NCBI GenBank assembly: GCA_002197995.1
Contig: NGZR01000002.1
Location: forward strand, 930,001-994,000
Direction: 5' to 3'
DNA: 64,000 bases
Source: Gaeumannomyces sp. JS-464
Lineage: Eukaryota; Ascomycota; Sordariomycetes; Magnaporthales; Magnaporthaceae
The notes below the pieces were generated by a model that saw nothing but the letters and a program-made list of their open reading frames with translations, searched no databases and was not told where the DNA came from. How positions within the stretch are numbered: the stretch's first letter is position 1; each line of letters starts with the position of its first letter. This document shows, piece after piece, positions 33,301 through 47,120 of the stretch. Position numbers and translations under genes: made by a program.

Positions 33301-34094
33301 TTTTTTTAACACCTTTTATTATTAAAAGCTAAATTAGTATAGCTTTTAGTATTTAAATTACGTTTTTAATTTAAACTTAATTTTAAAATTAAACTGTTTA
33401 TATTTAAAAAGCACCGTTTTTAGGTTTTTTCGAAATAATTTCTCGTATTTGTAGTATTTTTTTTTAAAACATTCGCAAGCTTTTTATCGATGTTAATTTA
33501 GTTATTTTAATCGCTTTCCATTTTAAATAATTTTGTATTTATCGATATTAAATGTGAAAGCTAATTGTTACATCTTATTACCGTTATAACTTCCTTTTAT
33601 TAATTTTTATATTTACAGTTTAAAGTTTGTAATTTTCGAACCGTTTTAATTACTTGTAGTTTCGCTTATTAAACTTAACTTATAATTTAAATTATTCGTA
33701 AGTAATTTTTTTAAAACTAAAAGATTTTTAAAATAACATTGCCTTTTTTTATATTTAATACGTTTAATATAATGGTAATAATTTCCCCGTTTTAAATACG
33801 TAACGTTACTAGTTGTATTTTTTAATCGATTTATTTTTTATTATAAATAATAAATGTTTTTTCGACCGTTTTTAATTAATATGGTTAAAACTTCCGTTTT
33901 ATAAGGATTTTATACCGTTTAACCGCTTATTACGAAACATAATCGCTTTATACTTCGTAATCGATTATTACCGTAACCATTTTCCTTTAATATTTTATTT
34001 AAAATATTAATAAGTTGTACAGTTAATTTAATTTTACTATTGCGAAAGTTTTTGCTAGTTTTTTTTATTTATTTTATGCTTTTTACTTGGGTAG

Positions 34095-37000
34095 TGTAAT
34101 AAGCTAAGCTAATAAGTGGTAGCTAATAAGTGCCGAAATAATATTATATTATAAAATGAAAAAAGGGAAAAAAAAAGCAATTTCCTTTTCGAAAACTAGC
34201 TTTCGTTATATAAGCAACAAAACGGCTTAAAAATAACCTTTAAGCTTATAACCCGTACTATTAGCACGGAATTATAACATAGCTTCCTTTTCCCGGTTTA
34301 TTTTTTGTTTTGCTTTTAAAAGGTTCCCGGCCAAGTTCCGAGCTAAAACTCCGTCCTTTTATAATTAATCCCGACCCGGGTGGTTTTTCCGTACTAGTGT
34401 TTAATCGCCCCGGCGCACCGTTTCGGCTTAGCCGCTGTTTAATATAAAGCGTCGCTAAACGTTTTCCAACGCGTATTTTGCTGTCGTTATTTGGGCTTTA
34501 ATATCGATTTAGTTAGGTATTACGTGCGGGTTGGGGCGTACTTGCCTTTATTCGGCTATATATCGCTAAGCTATTGCCTTTACGTTAACGTCGTTTTATT
34601 TGGGTGCTATATTAGGTTAAAACGTGTTTTTCTTTTTTATCGGTGGTAATTTAACCTCGCATTATATTTTAAGCGCGCTTTCCTTCGCTTTTCATTTACT
34701 TCCTTTTTTGTTTAAAGTTTTTAAAGAAAAATTTCCACCCCGCGTTTTTTGCTTTTTTTTCCCGCTGCGATAGCTATTCCCATTTTTCGCCGTGCTCGCT
34801 CCGGCTTTATTTTAAAACGCGCCCGTTTTCTTTTCGCGTTTTTTAACCTCGTCCTTTTTATCGGCAATTAACCTTCGCCGTTTTTAATTTATTTCGCCCG
34901 CGCTTTTTGTTAATTTAAAGTTTTCGTTTTTTCGATATAACGACTACGTCGGCTAGTGGTAATAGCGGTAATTCGCCGCGTTAAAACCCTAACAACCTAA
35001 ACCTTTTTAATCGGGTACGTGTCGGCCGTATCCAGGATATTTTTTTATTTAATCCGGGTTTTTTTACCATAAAAAAAACAAATAAACGGCTTTTCGCCGT
35101 CGCGTCGCTAATTTATACAAGTTATAAAGCGATTTTAATAACAATAAGCATACGGTTTTTAACCATATCGACTTTAAATGTAATAATTGCTTTTCGAAAG
35201 TTAAAACTACCAGGTAAATAACGTGCGTTAAACGCCGCCCCGGCTAAACTTATAACCGTTACCGTCGTAGCAAATTCGAGCTTTATTACATTTCGGATGA
35301 CGCGTACGCGCATTCGCCGTTTTTGCGCCGTATTCGCGATATGCTCGCGTTTACCATTAATAACGCGCATTACAAAACTAAAAGAGTTATTTCCGGTAAA
35401 AGCAAACGGTTTATTTTTATTCGCCTTTTTTTATTAACTTATTAATATTAATAACGGGAGTTAAACCGCGCTAATTAAAAGCTGGCCTAATAATATGCTT
35501 TAAATTAGCCGGGTGCGGGTAACGAGCTCGCTTTACCTTCCATTTTAAGCATTTTTTCCCGTCGCGGTTAAAGCTAGCAATAAATGCAAAACTATTTTAC
35601 CCGCGGTTTTAATTTTTCGCTATACGTTACGAACTCGGTGTTTTTCCTTTTGCTTAAACGTTTTTTACTTAACCTGCGTTTAGCATTAATACGAAACGGC
35701 TTCGCGTTATTAAAAGGAGCGTAACACTTAATTTTTAACCGCTATTAGCACTTTTACAAACGTTATACGTAATAACCCCGCCCGTTCCGCGCTTTTTACC
35801 CCGGGTCGTTCTTTTAAGGAAATTTCGCGTTTTACGCGTTTTATTCGGCCCGTTAACAAGCCCGCGTCGCTAATTAACGCGTTCGCGTAAAACCGTCGTT
35901 ATATTTAAAAACGTTAAAAGCGTTTCGCCCGCGAGGTTATTAAACGTCGGCTTTAAAAAAATACCGCGTAAGGTATATTTTTTAATGTTAACGTAAACGC
36001 GTCGAATAAAAGCGGATGTTATAACGCGCATAAGTAAAAGTATGGTTTAATTACGTGTTATTCCTTTATTACTAGCGTTTTAGCTTTTCTTTTTACCGTA
36101 TCGGGCCGGCGTGCTTACCGTGGCGAAACCGGCGTAATTTTTTTTATTTTATAATGTTAAGTTTATATGCCCGGGTGGTTAGGTTCGGTACGTGCCTTTT
36201 TTTTATTTTAATCGTCGCGTGCATTTAACGCTTTTTTTCCAAACATTAATTCGGGTTAACCCGCGTAATTAGTTCTTTTTTATAATAACGCATTACGTTC
36301 CCGTTTTTTTTTATCGCTTGCTTGCGTAACGCGTTTTTAACGTGTTTTTATTATTATTTAAGTAAACGTTTTTTCCGCTTTTTGCGGTTTTTATTATTGC
36401 TTAAATGCGGCTCGTTATTTTTAAACATCGTTTTATTAGGTTTTAAACTCGTTTAACGCCGTTGTTTTTTCAAAAAGCTTTAATAGGTATTAATTTACTT
36501 TATCGTAATTGGTTTATTTTATTAGCGTTTGTTTTTTTCTTTTGCTTTTAACGTTTTTTACAACTAGGATTTTTTTTATTAAATGCTTTTTTTAAAGCTT
36601 TCCGTTTTCCAGTAATAGTTTTAGCATTAATACGGGTCGCGTATTAGTATTTTGCTAATTTAAAAGCGGGTTATTCGTTACGCGTTATATTAATTTAATA
36701 TAAAAGTTAAAATAAATACTTTTTAATACGTTTAAAGTAAATTAAATAAGTTAAAAATTGCTATTATTTCGAACTTGTTTATTACTTAGTTTAGCTTTTT
36801 ATTAAACCGGTTTATTTTTATATTACGAAGTAATAGCTAAACTTTATCGCATTTTTTCAACTTTTTTATTAAGTGCTAAAATTTGTTCGTATTAGCTTTT
36901 TATTATTATTATGTAAATATTATTACAGCCGTGGCTATTTTTAACCTTTTTTTTAAATGTGTTAAAAACGCGGTTATTCGTTTTTTTTATTCGTTATTAA

Positions 37001-40000
37001 CGTTTTAATTGCTAATGCCTTTTTAAACAAAAGGTTAATATCGAAATTAAATAATAATCGGCTAAAATTAAACCCCGTTACGGTTAAATTTCGGTTATTT
37101 AAAACCAATTAGTAAACGTTTAAATGTAAAAATTAATTTTTTTGTAAAAAAACGATAAAGCATTTTAAGTAATATTATATTTCTTAATTCGCCTTTTTTA
37201 TACTGCGTTTATTTAAAAATAAAACGCCGTTAAAAAAAGCTGGTTAATGCCCGACTTAAAAGCAAAGTTTTATTTAAAAGTTTTTAACCTAATTGGAACT
37301 TTTATCCGAAATAATATGTTTAAAAAATCCTTGGAATTTCCACCACGTATTTTAAAACCGTATCGCGCATTTTTTAACGCTTATTATATGTATTGCTTTA
37401 AATTAAACGTATTTCGATAATTTATTTATAATTATTATTAAATATTTCGGGTTTTTATCGTTCGCGGGCAATTTCGTTATAAAATCGATCGAAATTATTT
37501 TTTAATATTAGTTCGGTATTGGAAAAGGGCGGAAAAAACCTTATTTTGCCAATTTTAAAAGTCGGGATTTGCGGTAAATGTCGTAATTGCGTACAAAACG
37601 CGTTACGTTTCGTATTATACCCTTTTAATAATAATTTTAGCATAATATTTTAAACGTGTTATTTTTACTTACGTATTTTATAATTAGCGAAACGTAACCT
37701 TTTTAAATTATTATGGTTATTAATAGCTTTTAACCCGGAAATTACAACCGTTTTTATATTATAAGGCTTTTTGCGCGGTAATAAAGCAATTTATAATTTA
37801 TGCTTTAATATCGGTTTTAAGTGGGAATTTGCACGCGTTTTATCGGATTACGTTTAACTTCGTTTTATAAATAAAGTTTTAACGTAACGTTTCTTTTTAT
37901 AATTTTGCTATGTTTGTTTTACGAGAAAGGTATATGCTTAATCGTAAAATACCGGATTTAAAGCAAACAGGTGTTATTTTCGTGGTTTGCGTTTTTTTTC
38001 GTTTTTATTATAGCCACGGTAATTACGAGGTAAATTAATTAAAAGATTGTTATTTTCCGAAGCATTATCGATTCGTTTTGCTTTTTTCGAAATAAAACGT
38101 TCGGTAAAATGGCGTATTTCCCTGGTTTATATTATAAGTCGTAATTAAATTTTAATAATATTTTAACTTAACGCATTTATCGTTTAAACACTTTTCGCGG
38201 TTTAAAAAATATTCCAAAATTTTATAATTTGTTTAAATTAAAAATGGGTTTTTAACGTTTCGAAATTTTAATTCCTATACTTTAATATAAACGATTACGG
38301 TTAACAGCTTTTTATTATGAATAATGTAATTTTTCTAGCTATTTTTAAGCTTTATTAAATGGAAAGCGATTAGTTATTAAATCCCGTTTTTACCGAGTTA
38401 AAAAAAGCATCCTTTTAATACCGCGTTAAAGCAATCCGCTTCGATTTTCGCGTTTAACTCGGGGTTTTATTAAGTTAAAATAAAGGCGTATATAAAGGTT
38501 AACTTAAGTTTTTCGAATGCTATATCGACTTTTTTTATTTAATTAAACGGTGCTTTTTTTCGTTAATGCTATTAATGGTATTACTAAATCGAAATATTTA
38601 TCGATAAAACTTTAATAAAAGTTTAAAGCTTAAAAACTTACGAAATCCTTTTAGTTTTTTTAACGCTTTTTATTTACGAATAGCACGGACTTTTTCCGGG
38701 TTTATTTGGATCCCTTTTTGTATTTTAATATTAAAACTTAAATATTTAACTTTTTGCATTACGAACTCGCTTTTATCCAAATTTAAGTTAAACCCGGCTT
38801 TGCGAAACCGCTAAAAAACTTCGCGTATTTTATTTATATGGTTTTTACGTAACCCCGAAAAAAATAAGCACGTCGTTTAAGTAAGCCGATATAAAATCGT
38901 TTAAATATTAATTAACACGCTGTTAATATAGCATTAAAAAGTAACGGGGGCGCTTATTAAGCTAAATAAACATATTAACCATTTAAATAAGCCGAACTTT
39001 ATGCGAAATGCAATTAAATGCTCGTTTTTTTTTGCCACGCGTATTTTGTAAAAAGCGAAACGTACGTTAATTTTAATAAATTATTTCGCTTTAGTTAAAA
39101 AGCGGAATGTTTTTTTTATTAACGGGAGCGGGTAGCGGTTTTGCTATGTAATCGTATTAAATGCGCGGTAATCCACGTATAAGCGTTAACTATTTATCGC
39201 TTTTTTCATTATAAAAATTCGTATTACAACCGGTAACGAATTAGCTCGGATTTAACCTTTATTTATAAGGTTTATAATTTAATAGCGTAATTTTAAAAGT
39301 TAGTTTTTAAGCATATTATATAATCGGTTATAAAAAGCTCCGGTTTATATCCGTTAATATCCCTTTTTAAAAGGATGTAATGGTTTAAATGCCCCGGTAT
39401 AACGGTAAAACTAATGCTTTGCTTTTATTAAAAAGGTTGGTAAAATCCCGCAATTTCGGGGGTAATTTAGCTATGGTTTAAAATTAGTTCGTGGTTATTA
39501 CGAACGTTAATAAAATTCGTGTTATTTTTTTTAATAACGTAATTACGAACTCGTATTCGTAGGCTGGGTTTAAGCGCTATTTTTAGCACGTTACCGCGAA
39601 AATGCTGCCGATTACCACACTTGGACGTTTACCGCTATTTAGTTAAACGCGTAACTTTTAAACTAATATCCTTTTAACGGCTTTTATTTGGAAAAAGCCA
39701 CTCGCCGCGTTCAATTTTACGCGGTTATGCTTTATTTATAATAAACTTAATATAACATTTTTAAGCATTCCCGAAATAATGTAAAATAAGGTAAAAAATA
39801 TTACTTTACCATTAAATTTAACTCGCTTTTAGCGATATGGGTAATCGCCGCCGGTATGCGTTTTAAAATTATGCCGACTTATCGGGGCTTTCGAAATCGG
39901 GACTTTTTAACCCCGCTTTTTACCGTGAAACTTTCGCTTATTATTACGTAATAATCGCAACCGAAATCCATTTATGCATTAATAAATTTGGTTAAATTAA

Positions 40001-41463
40001 GCAATGCTAAAACTAAAAACGAAAGGCCGTTTATATTGCGTTTAATTTTTTTTAACTCGTTTTTCCACTTTTTAAAATGTGTTTTTCTAATTGTTAACTT
40101 GTTTTATTATCGCGGCGTTTTTTTTTAACTAAGGCTTGTATTAAAAGCTATTTTTTTCCCGTATCGGCGCCGGTTGTTATAGTTTGTGCTATTAGCGCGG
40201 TTTTAAATCGAAGCACGTTACGGTAACGATACGCCCGTTTTTCGTATTTTTAACTGCCGTAATTTAAATATGCCTTTATTTCGCGTCGCTAACAAAAAAC
40301 TTTTTAAAAAACTTATAGTGCTTTAAGCTTACGTACTTTTTAACCGTTACTCCTTTTTAAATTCGTATTCGCCGCGTTTATTTTTATTATTAATATATCC
40401 CCCGATTTGTGTACAACGTATTATGCGGTATAGTAAATTGCCGGTTTTTTATTAAGTTTATTATTTATATCGATCGCTTTTAACGTTTAAGCGATACGTC
40501 GGTATGTGAAAACTATACCGGCGTAAATAAATTATTATTTTTCGTTACTTACCGCGGCGAATTAAATCCTATTTAAAATCCGTAAACGGAAGTAATTAAT
40601 TTTAATTTCGTTTGCTTATACGATACCCCCGGCCGCAGTTAATAAAGTTTTAAACTTCGTAATAAACGAAACGAATAATTATTTTAGCTTTATTTAAAAT
40701 ACTTCCAATTTCGATAAAATTTTAACCTTTTTGTAAGGATTATTAAAAATGGTAGCAAAGTGGTTAAAAAATTGCAACGGGTTATACGTACCGCCTAATC
40801 CTCCGGTTTCGTAGTACGAGCGAACCGCTTTTTAAATGGTTAAAATAAAAGAAACCCAAATATACTCGTAATAATCGCGGTTATTACTAATAAACTCCGC
40901 GTTTCGTATTATTTTATATTCGAAAGCGTTTCGCTACGCATTAAAGCTTTAACCGTTTTTATCGTAAAAAAAGGGGTTTTTAAAAAGTCTTTTTTTAAAA
41001 ACTATAAACAAGTCGTTTGCGGGCTTAAACTAAGCGTTTTGCGTTTCGATAATACGGTTTTATTTATTACGTTAGCTAACGAAAACTATATTAGCTTCGG
41101 CTTAAAACCTAGCCAGTTTTTTTCGAATGCGGTTAAACGAGTTTGTAAATCCGCGATAGTAATTGCGAAGTTTATTTAGTTTAAAAGTATCGTCGTCGGG
41201 GTGGCGGCGTTTGCCGGTAAAAGGGGGAAAATGAGCGATATGGTTATAATCCCGCTTTCGGGAAAAGATTTTATAACAATGTAATAAGCTAAGCTAATAG
41301 GTATTAGCCAATAGGTGCCGAAATAATGTTATGTTATAAAATGAAAAAAAAGGGGAAAAAAGCAGTTTTTTTTCGGAGATTAGCTTTCGTTATATACGTA
41401 ATAAAACGGTTTAAAGGTAACTTTTAAACTTATAACCCGTGCTATTAATACGGAACTATAACA
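34095..41463 (-). mobile_element. Ty3/Gypsy element, family 3, full length
   Basis: Direct LTRs of about 185 bp at 34095-34279 and 41280-41463, total 7369 bp. Flanks GGTAG (34090-34094) and AGTGG (41464-41468) fit an original GGTGG duplication with one G-to-A change on each side. RT lies on the minus strand (39200-38600) with DFISAYLNDVLIFS. The related solo LTR at 30960 gives the near-ancestral LTR sequence. It inserted into the chromovirus between RT and gag. Stops are everywhere and no coding sequence is intact. Pieces such as 35122-35370 - are open by chance. Confidence 0.8.
38600..39200 (-). pseudogene. Gypsy family 3 reverse transcriptase remnant
   Basis: Minus-strand translation gives FIKIN (from MD), RIKFGLFKWLI, CYINSVL, then ISAYLNDVLIFS at about 38895-38860 and HINKIREVFQRFRKAGFNLN, KSEFVMQKVKYL, all in Ty3/Gypsy RT order. 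The first Asp of YLDD is Asn (38872-38883). Confidence 0.75.
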
Positions 41464-41468
41464 AGTGG

Positions 41469-41976
41469 TTTTTTTAATTTTTTAATAAAAGGAACGAATG
41501 CCGTACGTTCGTTTTTTTATTTAAGTTAAACGGGATATACGTTTGTATAACCTTTTAATGCTAAACTTCCGCTTTTTATGCTATATATTTTTTGCAGGTT
41601 ATAATTTCGCACCTTTTTTAATTAAATGTCCTTGTAATATATAACATAAAGTGCTGTTTATTATGTATAAAAACTGCGGTAAACTTATTAATACGGGCTA
41701 GTTTTTACGGTAGCAGTTGGAATGCTAATCGGGGTTTAGTTTTAAACTCGTTTTTAAATTTTCGTAGGAAGAAATCGTACTTAAATTTAGGTTTTAAGTG
41801 GGACTTGCACTTTTCGCGGACACATTTTGCTTAAAAAAAAGGTATAAATTTCCCGGGTGTTTTAAGTTAACGCTAAAGTAGTTTTTAAAGCTTAACGCAA
41901 CTTTGTGTTATTAATTTACGTTGTCGAACCGGTAATTAACGTATTTAACTTTTTATTAATCGCTAAATTACGATAA
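41469..41976 (-). pseudogene. Host chromovirus segment between two insertions
   Basis: AT-rich remnant of the gag-pol junction of the host chromovirus, lying between the family-3 Gypsy and the Tc1-like element. No domain is readable. It is assigned by position, because the flanking insertions each have their own TSD. Confidence 0.45.
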
Positions 41977-42599
41977 TACAACTGATGTTAAAAAGTTTTC
42001 GTCCACTTTACTTTAATAAAAACGCGTCGCGTTACGTATTTAAACCCCCCTTTTTATTTTTTCTTTTATAATTTCGCCAAATGTCGGCCGCTATGCGTGC
42101 TTTTGGGCTTAATTTAACGGTAAGCCGTTAAATAGGCTAAAAAATTAACTTTAAAAACTCGTGCGAGCATTTATAATTAAACTGCGATTAGCGTTCTTAA
42201 ATTTAAGTTAACCTGCTTATTTGGCTATCGACGCGCTACCATTCGCGATACGATTAATCGCTTTAAAACTTATAAAACCTTTTATTTTTTACCTCGTTTT
42301 AATACTTTTAAAAAGCTTACGCATTTTTAAAAGGGATATATTTTAATAACGGTTAAACGCTAACCCGGAATGCGGTACTACGAGCTTATAAGGCTATGCT
42401 TTACTTCGGTGTACCGTAATACCCTTTAATTACGTTTGCTCCGCGAGTATTCGCGCAAATGGCGCCCCGTTAAGCGCATTATTTTAAACGCAGTTAATTT
42501 AGCTTACCGCTGTACTTTTACATTTATTTAATAAGGAAAAAGCACGATTAAATAAAGTACGTGGCTTTAAAATAGGTGTATTTATAAAGCCCTTAACTA

Positions 42600-43141
42600 A
42601 TAAAAATAAAAGGAATTTTTTAACGAAGTTACTTTTAAAAACAACTTTAATAAAAAGCGCAAATAAATGGTTTTTTTTACTTTTTAAGCAAAAGTACGAG
42701 CGCCGTTTTGTTAAACCGAAATCGCACGTTAAATTTACGCTTTCCCGAATGTATTACGGTTTTATTTAAAAAGGTGGAAGGTTTTTTTAATACTTATAAT
42801 AAAAAACTTTACTTTAAAAAAAACGGCTATATAACGTGGTCGTATACACGTGTTTTAAAAGCTTCGGGTTTAAAAAAGCGTAACCCGCTTTTTTTCCAGC
42901 AGGATAATGCACGTATTTATATGTTTACAACGGTTAAAAAGTGGTTTAAACTTTACGAAATAAATCCAATTAAATGGCCGTTTTACAACCTGGATATAAA
43001 CCTTATTAAACACGTTTAAAAGCTCGTTAAGCAAATCTTGTGTAAGGATAACCCGAATTGCATTTATTTAAAAATAATAACGCGAATCGAGTTAAATTTT
43101 ATATTGCAATCGTCGCGGCGTGGGAAGCAGTTTTATAAAAG
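42600..43141 (+). pseudogene. Tc1-like transposase, C-terminal half
   Basis: The frame from 42708 reads FQQDNARIYMFTTVKKWF, then INPIKWPFYNLDINLIKHV. This is the Tc1 block with the second catalytic Asp (QQDNARIH), the WP.YS.DLNPIE block and the last acidic residue: here His is Tyr, Glu is Lys, and the following Trp is TAA/TAG. All fit C-to-T or G-to-A changes. The rest of the protein continues to about 43141, where the Gypsy element interrupts. Confidence 0.75.
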
Positions 43142-43146
43142 TTTAT

Positions 43147-43591
43147 TATTACGACTATGCAAGCCTTTAAAATAGCAAAGCAAGAGGGGGCCCCGAACTG
43201 GTGCCTTCGCCCCGCCCCGGTTACGTAAAATTACGTAAACTAAAAGGGATTTGTGGATTTGTAATAAAGCAACAAATCCGGAAAGGGATTTATAAATTTA
43301 TAACAAAGTAATAAATCCAAAAAGGATTTGTGGATTTGTAGCAAAACTACAAATTTAACCTAATATAAGGCAAAAGGTAACGTATATATAAAGGATGGAT
43401 TTCCTATTGTTTTAAGTAGCTTTAATTAAAGCTTCGGCATTAGTTAACTTAAGTTAGCTCCCAAACATCCTTTGGGGCAAGCAATTAAATTGTCCTTTTA
43501 AATTACGTATTCCTTTATTAACCAAACCAGCGATATTGTCCTTTCCACCCCCGAAGTGCCTTACTTTAAAAGCAAACCCCTAATTGTAACA
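43147..43591 (+). repeat. 5' LTR of the complete chromovirus
   Basis: 445 bp. The terminal TGTTAC is TATTAC here through one G-to-A change, and the end is GTAACA. It contains three tandem ~38-bp inverted-repeat units at 43246-43349. The nine bases ATTAGTTAA at 43439-43447 are complementary to TTAACTAAT just past the LTR end (43594-43602). Confidence 0.85.
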
Positions 43592-43603
43592 TTTTAACTA
43601 ATT

Positions 43604-44640
43604 TTGTTTAATACCTCGTTAAAAAGGGAGGATAATGCAACTATAGCAAGCAGTAGCAAAAAGCTTAAAAAGGAAAAGATTACGGTTTTTACCTTTAACG
43701 GTGTTAAGTACGACTTCGATAAGGCCGCTAATACGGCCAGCCTTTTTAAATTTATATCGGACGAAATCGCCAAAAGCCAGGCCGAGGTAAAGCAATTTAC
43801 TACGAAATTAATGTCTTTTAAAACGCTTATCGCAATCCGAGCGTACAAATTCCCGTTTTTAAATTTTTACGAAAGGGAAAACGGCAAGTTTAAAACGTTT
43901 TTTACCGAATGCAAAAGCTATTTTAAGTTTTACGAATAGCAGTTCGTAAGCGAAAAACAAAAGGTTGCTTACGTTGCTATTAAGTTGGACGGTAAAGTAA
44001 AGGAGTGGTTTTAGCCAACCTAAAGTAATTATTTTAAAAGGTATAAAAGTAGCCAGGAAGCTATTAAGCTTATTTTCGCTAGCTTCGAAACCTTCGGAAA
44101 AAAGGTTAGCGAAGTGTTCGGCATAATTAACGAAACCCGAATCGCTGAAAAAAACCTGCTGGTTTTTAAATAGCGAAAAGCCGTAGTTAAATACGCAATA
44201 AACTTTTAACGGATTAGCATTAAACTTAGCTGGAGCGACGTTACGTTAATGCTGCACTTTTATAACGAATTGCGCGAAAACGTAAAAGATAAATTCGCGA
44301 AGCAAAATCGCCCGGAATTTTTTACGGATTACGTTAAAAACGCGGTTCGCATTAGCGATAGGCTGTACGAACGATAGCAAAAAAAGAAAGGATACGGTTT
44401 TAAAAATGCGGTATAAAATAACAAAGCTAACCAAAAAAAAGCCAAATAATAACCTATTACGGTTTACGGAACGCATTTAAGCTTTATAAACCTTAGTGCG
44501 GGAGCCGTTTACTAGCAATAAAGGTAATAAAAAAAGCAAAAACAAAACCCGAAAAACGGGAAATGTTTTAAATGCGGCCAAACTAGCTATATAAAAGTTA
44601 ATTGCCTTTAGCGAAATAGTAACCGCTAAATAGCGAACTT
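43604..44640 (+). pseudogene. Chromovirus gag with zinc knuckle
   Basis: The frame from 43604 is open for 111 codons and includes GKFKTFFTECKSYFKFYE, typical of the capsid region of Ty3/Gypsy gag. It then continues with TAG/TAA at Gln or Trp positions (KVKEWF.PT). At about 44560-44610 the nucleocapsid knuckle reads CFKCGQTSYIKVNC, a CX2CX4HX4C motif whose His is now Tyr (CAT to TAT). Gag would form the virus-like particle and bind element RNA. Confidence 0.8.
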
Positions 44641-46439
44641 TTAGCAAACGTAAAAAAGCTCGATAAAAGGGATTATATTTTAAAATAGCGTTTAATTGGA
44701 CGTGTTATTACGACGAATTATATGTTACATATTAATCCGATAAAAAGGTTACCAAATGGTATTTTTAAAAGCTTTAAAACATTTGTATATTTAAAGCTAT
44801 AAAGTTTAAATACGATAGCGAAGGAAAATAGCGAATTATTTCCGGGCTTAAAAACTCGAAGGAAGAAAACGACACCGCTTTTCGCGGGACTTAAAAAGAA
44901 GTAACTTTAATAAGTGGCGCGGCGAAAGGAAAAAAGCTTTTAAACTAAACACACCTTTTCCGAAAGTCGAAAAATTTCGATATTAACGCTAAAATAAACC
45001 AAAGTGGTTAAAATTTCGAAACGGCCGAGTTTTAAAAACGAGCGAAAGGTTTAAACGGCGGAACCTCCGTATTTATGGTCCGCGAAAAGCAGGTAAGTTA
45101 AAAGGATTAGCACGTTTTTACGCTTTTTAATGTTTCGGTATATTTTTGGAACGTTAAGGTTTTAAAATACCTAAATGGCCCGTTATATTACGCTACCCTA
45201 ACGAACGAAAACGACGGTTAACCTTTATCGTAGTTTAACGATTAATAGGAAGTTAAATATGCTAGTTATAGGTTTAAAAACGTAAATAAGCTAAAATAAG
45301 CTGCGCTAATCCCTAAAAACCACCTTAGTATCGATATAAAGCACTCGGGACATTTGTACTTTTTTTAGGTAAAATGCATTTACGGAAAGTGCAAATTTCA
45401 TTTACAACCTAAGCTTAAATATGATTTTTTTTTACGAAAATTAAAAAATAAGCTTAAAATTAAGCCCCGTTTAGCATTCCAGTTATTACGGTAGGAATTA
45501 GCCCGAATTAGCAGGTTTACCGCAGTTTTTAAACTTAACGCGGTATCCAATGCTATATATTACTAAACAACGATTAGGAAAAATGCGAAATTACGAAATG
45601 CAAAAAACATATGGCATAAAAGGCGGAAGCTTAGCATTAAGGGATTGCGCAAACGTACGTGCCGTTTAACCCGGATAAAAAAACGAGCGTACGGTATTCG
45701 TTCCTTTTATTAAAAAACTAAAAAAACTACCCGAGTAAAAAGCACGGAATGGGAAACGGAAACCGATAAAAACCCTCGTAATAGCAAAATTAAATTAACC
45801 GTACAATTTACTAACATTTTGGATAAAATATTAAAGGAAAAAGGTTAAGGTAATAATCAATTGCGAAATATAAAGCGATTATATATCGCTATAAGCGGTT
45901 AAACGGTATAAAATTCCTATAAAACGGAAATATTAACCGTATTAATTAAAAACGGTCGAAAAAATACTTATCGCTTATAATAAAAAATGGATTAACCGAA
46001 AAACATAACTAATAATACTATATACCCGGAATGGGGAAAACGTTACTATTATATTAAATAAGCTGGATATAAAAAAAGGAAATGTAATTTTCGGAATCCT
46101 TTAGTTTAGGAAAAATAATTTACGGATAAATTAAACTACCGGCTAAATTTAATAGGAAAAACTACGAATAACTAAAACGGTTTATTAATTACAAACCCTA
46201 AACCGTAAGCATAAAAAGCAACGAAAAAAGGTTATAACGGTAATAGGATTTAGCAATTTACTTTTGCATTTAGCATTAACGAATACGCGATTATTTAAAG
46301 CGGAAAACAACCAAAATAATCCAATTAACATTAAAAAACGGCTTGCGAATGTTTCGAAAAAATACCACAAATACGAAAAATTATTTCGGAAAAACTTAAA
46401 AACGGTGCTTCCCGAATATAAACCGTTTAATTTAAAAAT

Positions 46440-47120
46440 TATATTTAAGCTAAAAACGCAGTTTAAGTATTAAAAGCTATACCAGTTTAACCTTTGGCAG
46501 TAAAAAGTGCTAAAAAAACAGCTGGAAAAAGATTTACGAAAGGGATATATTAAACTTTCCGATTTTTTAATAAGATACGGGATCCTATAAAAAAGGAAAA
46601 AAAATAGGACGGAACGAATATGCATCGATTACCGCCCGCTAAACGAAATTACGATAAAAGATTGGTATTTTTTGCTTTTTATCGACGAACTGCGCGATAA
46701 GCTCGGCAAAGCCTAGTATTTTACGGCTTGGATTTACGGAAAGCTTATAACTTAATACGGATTAAAAAAGGCTAAAAATGGCTTACAGCTTTTAAAATAA
46801 GGCTTAAATGCTACGAGTTTTTAGTAATAACCTTCGGGCTTACCAACGCATTAACCACGTTTTAAAGGATAATTAATTATATATTGCGCGAATATTTCGA
46901 TATTTTTATTTTTGCGTATTTGGATAATATCCTAATTTTTTCGAAAACGATGGAAAAGCATAAATAGCACATGCATAAAGTGCTTTAAAAGCTGCTTAAC
47001 GCAAAGCTCCTTATTAAGCTAGAAAAGTGCGAATGGCATTCGCAAAAAGTCGCTTTTTTAAAATTCGTAATTATACCCGGATAGGTTTGCATAAACCCTA
47101 AAAAAGTTAAGGAAATTAAA
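46440..47120 (+). pseudogene. Chromovirus reverse transcriptase
   Basis: Ordered motifs: ICIDYRPLNEITIKDWYF (46620-46670), FIDELRDKLGKA, FTAW.YGK.L..RIKKG, RLKCYEFLVITFGLTNALT, then AYLDNILIFSKTMEKH at 46914-46960 and KCEWHSQKVAFLKFVI. The active site YLDD is YLDN (46917-46928). Matches the RT of the nest host at 32655-33250. Confidence 0.85.
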
